Shown: piece after piece, positions 16,774 to 24,226 of the stretch | How positions within the stretch are numbered: position 1 is the stretch's first letter | Layout of the letters: each line of letters begins with the position of its first letter | Assembly: GCF_900112225.1 (NCBI RefSeq) | Contig: NZ_FOLD01000040.1 | Location: 1-45,220, forward strand | Direction of reading: 5' to 3' | From: Massilia yuzhufengensis | Lineage (GTDB): Bacteria; Pseudomonadota; Gammaproteobacteria; Burkholderiales; Burkholderiaceae_D | Length of the DNA stretch: 45,220 nt | Made by a program: the position numbers and the translations under genes | The notes under the pieces: model-generated | What the model was told of the DNA's origin: nothing | The model's database searches: none | What the model saw: only the letters and a program-made list of their open reading frames with translations

Positions 16774-17217
16774 TCAGCTCAGGGTGAGGTTATCGGTGCG
16801 GTGGGAGGCGAGATACGTCATGCGCACCCATCCAGTTTTCTTGCCTTCGACCGTGTTTTCTGCTTCGATTCCAGCGATCACCAGGTCATCGACCAGGCCG
16901 CCCAGCGACGGGTCTGCCGCCAGCCGTTCGTAGACCCGCTGCAGCAACGGGTCTACAACTACGTCACCAGTCGCTCCAACGGCAGCACTACGCGCGAAGC
17001 ATTCAACCGTGATGCGGGTCTGCCAGTCGATTGGTGCGCCGGTGATCGTGGCCAGCTGGGGCAAGCCCTGCTCCCACTGAACGCTGACGGCTTCGTTGTC
17101 CTGGTCAGGCATCTCGACGGCGCGGGCGCGGTAGATCGCCTTGGTCGGGCAGACCGGCGGATTCGCTGCGAGCGCCGCGATGACGCCGCTGACGACCTTG
17201 GAGAAGGCGGTGCTCAT
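16774..17217 (-). CDS. Minor tail / tail terminator-like protein, 147 aa
   Basis: ATG 17217 overlaps the stop of the upstream gene (ATGA). The size, order and beta-alpha make-up (WQTRITVECFAR, RVYERLAADPSLGG, VRMTYLASHRT) fit a gpU-like tail completion protein, which caps the tube where it meets the head. Confidence 0.65.
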   Translation of the reverse strand: MSTAFSKVVSGVIAALAANPPVCPTKAIYRARAVEMPDQDNEAVSVQWEQGLPQLATITGAPIDWQTRITVECFARSAAVGATGDVVVDPLLQRVYERLAADPSLGGLVDDLVIAGIEAENTVEGKKTGWVRMTYLASHRTDNLTLS

Positions 17218-17510
17218 TGCACACACTCCACGGTCAGCAGCGTCAAGCCAGTGCCATCGGGCGCTGTGGCGACAATGGCGTACGGGACGCCTGCGATTTC
17301 GATCAGCTGGTCGACCGGATCAGCCATCACCGCACTTGAGGCGACGGCAACTGTCGGGCTGGTGTCTGCTGCGCCGTGGCCAAGCTGCGCAACACTCGAA
17401 GGCTTCCGGAAGATGCCCGGCACCGTGGCGCCCGCGATCGCCACCTGGACATTAGCTAGATGGTTCAACACGGCCGCGTTGGCGGTAGCTTCGAGGTGGG
17501 CGAAGATCAT
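17214..17510 (-). CDS. Head-tail joining protein, 98 aa
   Basis: A small beta-rich protein (MIFAHLEATANAAVLNHLANVQVA) in the place of a lambda FII-like head-tail connector between capsid decoration and tail genes. The downstream gene overlaps its stop by 4 nt. Confidence 0.6.
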   Translation of the reverse strand: MIFAHLEATANAAVLNHLANVQVAIAGATVPGIFRKPSSVAQLGHGAADTSPTVAVASSAVMADPVDQLIEIAGVPYAIVATAPDGTGLTLLTVECVQ

Positions 17511-17523
17511 GGCCGCGGCGTGC

Positions 17524-17856
17524 TTAGCGGGCGACGCCGTCGAGCAGAACGCGGGCGGTCGTGTCGCCGTTGGCCTTGGCCTCGGTGACGCAGCCGACCA
17601 GCGTGTTGTTGGTCGCGGTGGTGGTCAGCTTGCGGGCGGTGTTATCCCAGTAGATCTTGGCGCCCTGCGCAGCGGTGTCTGCGGTGACGGCCGACACGTC
17701 GAACACGTCCTTGCGCACGACTTCGACCGCCGCGCCCTGCGCCGCGGTGTGAGCGGCGATGCCGAACAGCGCGCCGACCAGCACGCCCTGCCCGCTGGTC
17801 ACAGCGTACGGTGCGATCACGCTAATGGTGTCGCCCTTCTGGATATAGTTTTTCAT
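17524..17856 (-). CDS. DUF2190 family capsid-associated protein
   Basis: A 110-aa protein beginning MKNYIQKGDTISVIAPYAVTSG, the characteristic start of DUF2190, with GVLVGALFGIA and a C-terminal ARVLLDGVA. Family members follow the major capsid gene and are taken as decoration or stabilising proteins. Position fits. Confidence 0.85.
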   Translation of the reverse strand: MKNYIQKGDTISVIAPYAVTSGQGVLVGALFGIAAHTAAQGAAVEVVRKDVFDVSAVTADTAAQGAKIYWDNTARKLTTTATNNTLVGCVTEAKANGDTTARVLLDGVAR

Positions 17857-17899
17857 CGGTTCTGGTTCCTATCGTTCGTGGGGACGTGGGTAGCTGCGA

Positions 17900-19345
17900 T
17901 TACGCGCCTGCGCCCTTGTACAGGCCGCGGTGGTCGACGGCCTTGGCAGCGAAGTCGAGGCGGCACTTCCAGGTGACGCCGTCAACTTCGAAGCCGTTCT
18001 GGCTGTCGATGACCGGGCCTTCGGCGCCGTCCAGGTAGCAGTACTCGACGGTATCGACCTGGCTGTTGTTGCTAGCCAGGTACCATTCCTTCTGGCTGGC
18101 TTCGGTCTTGTCGAGGATCGGTTCAACGATTGGCTCAATCGCGGTACGGCCGCCGCTGCGGAATTCGTTCACATCGCTCTGCTTCGCAGGGACGTAGTTC
18201 GCACTGGTCAGCTGGTACGCGTCCTGCTCGAGCGACGCCGGCACGATCAGGAAATTCGGCGCCAGGTTCAGCTCCTCTTTCTGGAGACCCTGCTGCAGGC
18301 GCATCGCGGTGCGGCCCGCTTTCAGCGCGGCCAGCTGCAGCGCAGAACCCGCGCCGGTGCCCAGGTTCTTGTGGTCGGCGTGGAACAGCTCTTTGCCGTC
18401 GCCCATCATCGGGTTGCCCATCAGCTGGCTGTACACCAGGCGGTTTTCCAGACGGCTGGAACTTGCACCGAATGCCGACACCAGGCGCTCGAACGCGCGC
18501 AGGTCGTCATTGACGATGGCTTGGCGGGTCAGCGAAACCATGCGACCGAAGGTGACCAGCGCGTAGGACGTGCCGGCGTCGGCCATGGTGCCGTACTTGA
18601 ATTCGCCGTGTTCGTTGGTCTGCAGCAGTTCCGGGGCGCCCGACAGCTGTACGATGTTGATGTTCTTGAAATCGGGAGCGTTTGGCGCGCGTCGGGCCCA
18701 CTGGGTGTAGGTCCCGGCGTTTTCCGCATAGGAGTCGCGCAGGCGCTTGCTCGCCACGTTGGCAAACAGGGCGGCGAAGTCGCTGGTGCCGTGCATGCCC
18801 GAGCGGAAGTGCAGCATCTGCTGCGCCAGTTGCATGCGCTCCATCCCGCGGGTGTTCACGCCCTGCGATTCCAGGAAGTCGCGGCCGATCTCCAGCAGGC
18901 TCATACCGCGGAACTGGCGCCCGTTGTCGGTCAGCTTCGTGCCGGCGTGGATGCGGTGCATCATCGCTTCTTCGATGCCAGCCATGCGGGTCTGCTGCTC
19001 GTCGCTGACGGTCAGGATGCGCACGTTGTTGTGGCCGCCGCGGGCTGCGTCGTTGCGGGCCAGCTCTTCCAGAACGGCGGCGCGCGCCTGGTCGACCGAA
19101 TTGCCGCTGCGGATCAGGCCGGCGGCGAGGTTGGTGACGCCGTGGCGAACGCACAGTTCGGTGATGTCGGCGGAGCGGGCGGCGGCTTCGTTGGCGGCGC
19201 GGGCGGCGGCGTCGTCGGCGGCTGGCGCGGCAGCCGGGGCTGCTGGTGCGGGCGCAGCGGCCGAAGCCGGAGCGGGTGCAGCAGCCGAACGGGCGGCGTC
19301 GATAGGCGCAGGGTTCTGGGCGCCCGACTGGGTAGCAGTGGTCAT
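17900..19345 (-). CDS. Capsid with scaffold from internal start (nested, in frame)
   Basis: ATG 19345 is in frame with the fusion ORF (222 codons inside the 703-codon frame) and has AGGAAG 5 nt upstream. It would give a 481-aa protein starting MTTATQSG: Ala/Pro linker, scaffold-like helical part and capsid domain. This recalls lambda C/Nu3, where an in-frame internal start makes a shorter protein in larger amounts. It solves the need for far more capsid than protease. Confidence 0.7.
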   Translation of the reverse strand: MTTATQSGAQNPAPIDAARSAAAPAPASAAAPAPAAPAAAPAADDAAARAANEAAARSADITELCVRHGVTNLAAGLIRSGNSVDQARAAVLEELARNDAARGGHNNVRILTVSDEQQTRMAGIEEAMMHRIHAGTKLTDNGRQFRGMSLLEIGRDFLESQGVNTRGMERMQLAQQMLHFRSGMHGTSDFAALFANVASKRLRDSYAENAGTYTQWARRAPNAPDFKNINIVQLSGAPELLQTNEHGEFKYGTMADAGTSYALVTFGRMVSLTRQAIVNDDLRAFERLVSAFGASSSRLENRLVYSQLMGNPMMGDGKELFHADHKNLGTGAGSALQLAALKAGRTAMRLQQGLQKEELNLAPNFLIVPASLEQDAYQLTSANYVPAKQSDVNEFRSGGRTAIEPIVEPILDKTEASQKEWYLASNNSQVDTVEYCYLDGAEGPVIDSQNGFEVDGVTWKCRLDFAAKAVDHRGLYKGAGA

Positions 19346-19993
19346 GTTGTCTTCCTGGTTGGATGGAGCGGAATGGGCGGGCGCCCGGGTGATGAATTCG
19401 CAGGGGTGGCCAGCGGGCGGCGCGCTGCGCGTACTGGACTCGGCATCGAACGGAATGCCGACAAAGCTGATTTCGTGCGGCGTCCAGGAGATGGCGCGAT
19501 ACAGTGGCATCGTGCCGCCGTCGGCGCGATCGATGGCGCGGGTAATTTCGTACTTGTTGACGACGTAGCCGACGGAGATCGAGCGGATGATGCCGCCCTT
19601 GATATCGGCGACGATGTCAGCGATGTCAGCGCGCTTGGACAGGCGGATCGTGGCACGGCCTTCGCCATTCTCGATGCTGCCACGGATTGCAACGCCGAGA
19701 ATCGCACCGACGCCACCGTAGGTGCGATGGCTATCGAAGACCTGGATCACGCCGGCGTTGAAGCGGGTCATGTCAACTGCTTCGGGCGTGACTACCAGCT
19801 CCTCTTCATATTGCGTATCGGTCCAGTAGTCATAGCGACGGCCACGTGCGCCGGTGGTCCAGACCACATCGACAGTGTTGTCATCGTCGTTGAAGGACGC
19901 CGGGACCAGCTCAGCCGAGCGGCTGAGCATTGGCAAATTCCGTGGATCGGTCGCGGTCCGGCTCTGGTTAGTCGCAGTGGTAGGCGTGGTCAT
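17900..19993 (-). CDS. Prohead protease-major capsid fusion protein
   Basis: About 697 aa from ATG 19993 (703 aa from 20011; that ATG is only 7 nt from a dyad, so I prefer the later one). The N-terminal ~215 residues are a U35-like prohead protease: VIQVFDSHRTYGGVGAILG holds the catalytic His region and SISVGYVV the Ser region. An Ala/Pro-rich linker and helical scaffold-like region follow, then a capsid domain to the end. An internal ribosome site at 19351-19356 likely yields a second product. Confidence 0.9.
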   Translation of the reverse strand: MTTPTTATNQSRTATDPRNLPMLSRSAELVPASFNDDDNTVDVVWTTGARGRRYDYWTDTQYEEELVVTPEAVDMTRFNAGVIQVFDSHRTYGGVGAILGVAIRGSIENGEGRATIRLSKRADIADIVADIKGGIIRSISVGYVVNKYEITRAIDRADGGTMPLYRAISWTPHEISFVGIPFDAESSTRSAPPAGHPCEFITRAPAHSAPSNQEDNMTTATQSGAQNPAPIDAARSAAAPAPASAAAPAPAAPAAAPAADDAAARAANEAAARSADITELCVRHGVTNLAAGLIRSGNSVDQARAAVLEELARNDAARGGHNNVRILTVSDEQQTRMAGIEEAMMHRIHAGTKLTDNGRQFRGMSLLEIGRDFLESQGVNTRGMERMQLAQQMLHFRSGMHGTSDFAALFANVASKRLRDSYAENAGTYTQWARRAPNAPDFKNINIVQLSGAPELLQTNEHGEFKYGTMADAGTSYALVTFGRMVSLTRQAIVNDDLRAFERLVSAFGASSSRLENRLVYSQLMGNPMMGDGKELFHADHKNLGTGAGSALQLAALKAGRTAMRLQQGLQKEELNLAPNFLIVPASLEQDAYQLTSANYVPAKQSDVNEFRSGGRTAIEPIVEPILDKTEASQKEWYLASNNSQVDTVEYCYLDGAEGPVIDSQNGFEVDGVTWKCRLDFAAKAVDHRGLYKGAGA

Positions 19994-20017
19994 GCAGCCC
20001 ATTCTGCTCATTGCACT

Positions 20018-20042
20018 GTCTCAATTCTCGGAAAACTGAGAC
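20018..20042. promoter_or_regulatory. Late-unit dyad, copy 2 (upstream of protease-capsid)
   Basis: GTCTCA-N13-TGAGAC, identical in all 25 bases to 25930-25954. It lies between the 59-aa gene and the protease-capsid ORF and ends 7 nt before that ORF's first ATG, so it may contain or overlap a promoter or act on translation. Confidence 0.75.
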
Positions 20043-20057
20043 AGATTTTCAGGAGGA

Positions 20058-20237
20058 CTATTCCTCCGGGTCGACAGCGCGATACAGCCCGTTTTCCAAA
20101 ATTAAGTTTTTGGACGGATAGCTGGCAACAGGCCTCGACGCAATGGCTGGGGAGGCGGCATGTTCGACATCAATTCCCTCAACGGCGTCGCGAGCCAGCT
20201 GCTCGCGCACCGCAGGCAGATCGTAGACATTGATCAT
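20058..20237 (-). CDS. Hypothetical protein, 59 aa
   Basis: ATG 20237 overlaps the stop of the upstream gene (TGATG), with a purine-rich GGTGGAC before it. The product is MINVYDLPAVREQLARD...YRAVDPEE, an acidic helical protein. The last gene of the adhesin-like block before the capsid unit. No domain recognised. Confidence 0.6.
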   Translation of the reverse strand: MINVYDLPAVREQLARDAVEGIDVEHAASPAIASRPVASYPSKNLILENGLYRAVDPEE

Positions 20238-20551
20238 CAGTTGTCCACCCTGTTGAACCACATGGTGCGGTCGAATCGTTCGCCATTCGCACACCTTACG
20301 CGGGCGGTCCAGTAGTTCTCGGCGTTTTCCGCCAGGTCTAAACCACCAAGTTTGATCACGACGAACTCCCCCTGTATCTGCTCCGGGATGAGCACCTCGA
20401 CACCTTCTACGATGGACTCAATCGAGACTGCAGCGGTACCTCGGTCGGTAAGCTCCTTCGTGATGTTCGCCACGTAGAAACTCTCTTCATCAGGGTCCTT
20501 ATCGACCCACCACCTACCATTCTTAAAATATGGCACCGGTGCGTTTGTCAT
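20237..20551 (-). CDS. Nested in-frame virion gene, 104 aa
   Basis: ATG 20551 is preceded by AAGGAGG (20563-20557) with 5-nt spacing, the strongest ribosome site in this region. The product MTNAPVPYFKNGRWWVDKDP... ends CANGERFDRTMWFNRVDN and reads as a self-contained small beta protein. It is in frame with the 294-codon ORF, so both a long and a short product are possible. Confidence 0.75.
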   Translation of the reverse strand: MTNAPVPYFKNGRWWVDKDPDEESFYVANITKELTDRGTAAVSIESIVEGVEVLIPEQIQGEFVVIKLGGLDLAENAENYWTARVRCANGERFDRTMWFNRVDN

Positions 20552-21121
20552 TGAATCCTCCTTATATGGCCCGGTGAATGGGGTGTCAAAATTGACGACC
20601 CGGGAGCCGCCACCGAAAACGACCACACGCGATTTGGGTACTGCAGAAGCATCGATCAAGCTTCCGGAATTGTTCAGAACCTGGTAGCTAAGCGTCAGGT
20701 CTGCCGAAACAAGAGCTAGCGGATCGATAGCGTACGAAATTGCCAAATCCGCTGAAACAAGCGTCACCGGATCGATCGCATACGACAGCGCGAGGTCGGC
20801 CGAGACCAGCGTGACGCCAGTGACAATCGTTGCCGTCGCGCTGCCCTGATCGACACCTGCACGCACCTTGCGAAATCCGAACGACGTCGACGCGCCTGCA
20901 TAGGTGAAGCTCGTGTCCTCGTTGAAGAACCCGCCTGCTGGAGGCGTGCCAGTGATCGGGAACCACAGTTCTTCGTTCAGGTCGGCCGGGTCCACGCTTG
21001 GATAGCCGTAGCCCGGGCCATTCGCTCCAGCACTCGGGATCGTCGAGCCGAGCACGCCAAGCCCGCGGAAGCCGAAGTGATAGCCGGCAGCGTGCAACGG
21101 TGCGTCGAAGCGATAGCTCAT
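20237..21121 (-). CDS. Repeat-containing virion protein, 294 aa (N-terminal repeat part)
   Basis: A beta-rich, Gly/Ser-rich protein. Residues 103-150 hold three 16-residue units in tandem, consensus VTLVSADLALSYAIDP. From residue 191 on, the sequence changes to a compact domain with its own perfect ribosome site (see 20237-20551), so this ORF may be two genes fused in frame. Stop overlaps the next start. Likely head- or tail-surface protein by context. Confidence 0.65.
   Translation of the reverse strand: MSYRFDAPLHAAGYHFGFRGLGVLGSTIPSAGANGPGYGYPSVDPADLNEELWFPITGTPPAGGFFNEDTSFTYAGASTSFGFRKVRAGVDQGSATATIVTGVTLVSADLALSYAIDPVTLVSADLAISYAIDPLALVSADLTLSYQVLNNSGSLIDASAVPKSRVVVFGGGSRVVNFDTPFTGPYKEDSMTNAPVPYFKNGRWWVDKDPDEESFYVANITKELTDRGTAAVSIESIVEGVEVLIPEQIQGEFVVIKLGGLDLAENAENYWTARVRCANGERFDRTMWFNRVDN
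20672..20815 (-). repeat. Three 48-bp tandem coding repeats
   Basis: Three units of 16 codons each encode VTLVSADLALSYAIDP, VTLVSADLAISYAIDP and LALVSADLTLSYQVLN. The spacing is exact, suggesting recent duplication within the virion protein gene. Confidence 0.85.
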
Positions 21122-21122
21122 A

Positions 21123-22604
21123 TCAGGTGGCCGTAATCAATTCGGCTCCGATGACGGTGCCGGCAGAGTTGATGGTGATGTGCGCGTACTTGGTTCCCGG
21201 CACGATCAGTGCGTCGGTGACCGAGTTGAAGCCGCCTGCGTCGGTGGTCTCGCTGGCGAACGACTTCACGAAGGCGCCCGAAGGAACTGCCAAGACGGAC
21301 ACGTTGAGGCCGGTGAGGTTCGCCAGCACCTGGCCCGTGCCGTTCTTGAAGTCCTGCGTGGTCAGCGTGCCAGCCACCGGCGCCGCCGACATCGTCACGC
21401 TAAACGCATTCGAATCCACGGTCTGCGACGCCGTGTCGGTCGCCCGCACCTTGAGGCCCGTCGTGGTCGAGGTGCCCACGGTGCCGCTGATTGCCCCGGT
21501 GGTCGGGTTGATCGTCAAGCCAGAAGGCCAAGCCGTACCGCCGGGGCTCGCGCTGTAGGTCAGGGCGTCGGTATCTGCAAACGCGCTGGCTACGGTCACG
21601 GGCGTGATTGCGGCGCCCCCGGTGCCGGTGATGTTTGCGATGTTGCCCGTGAAGGTCGGCGCGGCGTTCGATGCAGTCGGCGTGAAGCTGGCCGAGCTGA
21701 CCACGTTGGAGCCGTTCCCGGATGGGTCTTTCTGGTAGAACCAGTTTTTCACAGGGACACCGGTTGTCAGACTCGTGCGCGTCGGCCACGATTGCACGCC
21801 TGTCGCGGTGATGCTCTTGGACGTGCCGGATGCCTCGATGGTCGGACCGTCTGGATCACTTGCCGATGCCGCCAGGGTCAAGCACCAAGCCGTGCCTGCG
21901 CCCTCGTTTGTCGAGACCGAAGCGGTGCCGGTGGTTGCGCCAGAAGAAGTGCCAGTCGGGCTGGATAGGACGGGGGCAAGGGTATCAGCAGCCATGTCGT
22001 CCACGATAATGTCATCCGACGACGCGGCGGCGGAAGTGGTGCCGGTATGGCTGCTGAACCCAGGATAGCCTGCCGCCGCAATCGGACTGGCATCGGTCAG
22101 CGTGAACGTTGGCGTGGCTGGGCGGCTTCCCGTGGACTTCCACATGTAAACGCTAATCACTCCGCCGACGATGCGCGCCGCAATGTAGACAAGATCGTTG
22201 GTGGCGACGGCAAATGGCGCGCCCGTCATGGCTGTGGAGAATCCACCGGCGCCGAATCGCAGCGTGTGCGCCTGCAAGTTACCGCCTGAGTAAATGAAGT
22301 CGATGCGGTATCCGATGGACACATCTGCATTCGCGCGCAGCCAGAGGTAGTTCATGCTGACATCACCACCAGCAATATAGACCTTATGGCTATGCTGGAT
22401 TTCCATGTTCGCTAGCGCACCAGCAGCGGTGTACAGGGAATTCTTTCCGTCTTCTGCCTGCGTGAAAGTTGCACGGGTGCCTGAAACGGGACGGCCACCG
22501 CCTGCGGCATCCTGCACGATGAATGCACCAGAGAGCGCAACCCAACCTGCGGGGGTACTGCCGAGGGTGACGGCATCAAGATTGCTATTGTAGATTTGCG
22601 CCAT
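21123..22604 (-). CDS. Ig-like/lectin-like virion protein, 493 aa
   Basis: The N-terminal ~200 residues form a beta-sandwich-like region (GWVALSGAFIVQDAAGG...SIGYRIDFIY...VYIAARIVGG) resembling concanavalin-like folds. After residue 210 come Ser/Thr/Gly-rich Ig-like units, with a putative Ig module near 315-405 (AVASAFADTDALTYSASP-like, WPSGLTINPTTGAISGT). No signal peptide. It lies between the head genes and may bind carbohydrate on the virion surface. Confidence 0.7.
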   Translation of the reverse strand: MAQIYNSNLDAVTLGSTPAGWVALSGAFIVQDAAGGGRPVSGTRATFTQAEDGKNSLYTAAGALANMEIQHSHKVYIAGGDVSMNYLWLRANADVSIGYRIDFIYSGGNLQAHTLRFGAGGFSTAMTGAPFAVATNDLVYIAARIVGGVISVYMWKSTGSRPATPTFTLTDASPIAAAGYPGFSSHTGTTSAAASSDDIIVDDMAADTLAPVLSSPTGTSSGATTGTASVSTNEGAGTAWCLTLAASASDPDGPTIEASGTSKSITATGVQSWPTRTSLTTGVPVKNWFYQKDPSGNGSNVVSSASFTPTASNAAPTFTGNIANITGTGGAAITPVTVASAFADTDALTYSASPGGTAWPSGLTINPTTGAISGTVGTSTTTGLKVRATDTASQTVDSNAFSVTMSAAPVAGTLTTQDFKNGTGQVLANLTGLNVSVLAVPSGAFVKSFASETTDAGGFNSVTDALIVPGTKYAHITINSAGTVIGAELITAT

Positions 22605-23717
22605 TTATGCCGTCCTCAAGAAGTAAATGTTGTCCGCCGCTTTCGGCAGACAGATGATGCATTTCAGTGCCGGAATGTAGTGAATTCGACCGTTCAGGCC
22701 GGAGCCGCCGGCAGGTGAGGCAGGCAGAGTGCCAGCGCCGGCCAGGATCGACATATCCCACACGCCGCCAGAATTCGGGGTGATGACGTAGACCCGCCCC
22801 GCAGCCGAGCCAACTCCCGAATACCACAGGAATCGGTCGTTATCTGGGTCGTAGGCCATGCCCGCATATGGCGACTTGTCGGCCAGGAATTGGGTGTAGG
22901 CTGCGCTGGCGTTGAATGTGACATGGGTTTGCACGCCTGCTGCTGTCAGCTTCGTGCACACCATCGAATCGACACCGCCGCCCTGCCCATCGCCCCATTG
23001 CAGGTTAAAGACGATCTCACGACTAGGGTCATAGACTTGAGGGAAGCGCGAGTAGGTCGTTACCCAGTTCGTCAGGCCCGTGTCGCCGTAAGTGTTGGTG
23101 ATCGGATCGTAATACGCGCCGCCGCGCAGCCAAATACGTCCGTTCTTGCCCCGCGCCGTTCCATAGCTTCCACGGTCTGCCGGGATATTCGCCCACGTTC
23201 CGGCTGCGTCCCACTGGTTCGTGGCAGGATTGAAACCGTCCACGGTCAAGCCCGAATAGGCATTCGGCTCGGTGCCGAAAAATCCATGAATCATCAGGCG
23301 ATTGCGCTCTGGAACCCAGAAGCCGCCGACATAGGTATGACGCGAACAGGGAAGCCCGTCGGGGTAATAAGCGGAATCGGCGGCGAAGGAAGTCGATGAA
23401 GCTTTGCGCAATACCCAGGAAGGCGCGTCGTTCAATAGCGGGAGACTGACGACACGGTTATCGTAGGTCGCGCCATGGCCGCCAGCGAGCATGATGAATA
23501 GTTCGCTCGTATCCTGTTTGACAGCAATCCCGGAGAAGGCATCAATGGCTGCGGTTCCTGCGCCGCTGGTATTGGGGATTTGCCCCCACACACCGATCTG
23601 CGCGCCTTCCATCCATGCAGGAGACCCTTCTGGCAGTTCCCCACCCCCCCCACCAGGCGCATCCATGCCGCCATAGATGGGCGACGCCCCACTATATGTG
23701 ACGTTCCTCGCCGTCAT
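22605..23717 (-). CDS. Kelch-like beta-propeller virion protein, 370 aa
   Basis: The chain carries several repeats with Gly-rich turns and aromatic residues at regular spacing (FIMLAGGHGATYDNRVV, GGFWVPERNRLMIHG, YDPDNDRFLWYSG, IHYIPALKCIICLP), as in galactose-oxidase/kelch-like propellers. No signal peptide, and it follows the gene 23718-24212 directly. Unusual inside a head operon; likely an adhesin or sugar-binding virion protein. Confidence 0.7.
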   Translation of the reverse strand: MTARNVTYSGASPIYGGMDAPGGGGGELPEGSPAWMEGAQIGVWGQIPNTSGAGTAAIDAFSGIAVKQDTSELFIMLAGGHGATYDNRVVSLPLLNDAPSWVLRKASSTSFAADSAYYPDGLPCSRHTYVGGFWVPERNRLMIHGFFGTEPNAYSGLTVDGFNPATNQWDAAGTWANIPADRGSYGTARGKNGRIWLRGGAYYDPITNTYGDTGLTNWVTTYSRFPQVYDPSREIVFNLQWGDGQGGGVDSMVCTKLTAAGVQTHVTFNASAAYTQFLADKSPYAGMAYDPDNDRFLWYSGVGSAAGRVYVITPNSGGVWDMSILAGAGTLPASPAGGSGLNGRIHYIPALKCIICLPKAADNIYFLRTA

Positions 23718-24212
23718 TTAGCCAGCCTCGCACTCAACGCGAATGCTGGCGGTGTCCGTGGTCGCGGCCGGCGCGCCACCGCTCACGACGCGCCGCAGCC
23801 ACACAGCGCGGTGCTGGCCAGGCGGGATATTCCCGAGCGCCAGGCCGGATGCCTTGGTCGCGGAGATCGTGAAGGTCACGCCCGAGGGTGCGGTGTTCTC
23901 GTTCGCGACGGTTTGCTCGGTGCCGTTGATTGCGCTGGTGCCCAGGCCAACGTTGATGTCGGTCGAGCCGCTTGGCGTGTTCGCAGTCAGCCACAGCACG
24001 GCGTTCGCCATCGCGGTGGTCGTGCTGGCGTTGTGCACGTAGATGCAGCGGTATTCCGTGTCGCCGGCCACTGCCTCGGCACCAGAAACGGAATCGAACA
24101 GGGAGGCCGATGCTGGCTGCGACGATTTCGCGCCGCCAAGCGATGCGATCGCAGAGGTATTCCCAGCGCCGCCAGACAGGCGGTATTTGATGTCGGCGGA
24201 GGTAACGGCCAT
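23718..24212 (-). CDS. Hypothetical virion protein, 164 aa
   Basis: A Ser/Thr/Ala-rich beta protein (MAVTSADIKYRLSGGAGNTSA...) ending ASIRVECEAG. It starts 14 nt after the portal stop. The composition resembles phage head-decorating or fibre-base proteins; it may carry the propeller and Ig-like proteins encoded next. Function inferred from position only. Confidence 0.6.
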   Translation of the reverse strand: MAVTSADIKYRLSGGAGNTSAIASLGGAKSSQPASASLFDSVSGAEAVAGDTEYRCIYVHNASTTTAMANAVLWLTANTPSGSTDINVGLGTSAINGTEQTVANENTAPSGVTFTISATKASGLALGNIPPGQHRAVWLRRVVSGGAPAATTDTASIRVECEAG

Positions 24213-24226
24213 GTTCTGTCCTTGTT

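Noticed and set aside
17930..20233. Plus-strand ORF of 767 aa opposite the protease-capsid gene
   Set aside because: A shadow of high-GC codon use; the minus strand carries recognisable protease and capsid domains.
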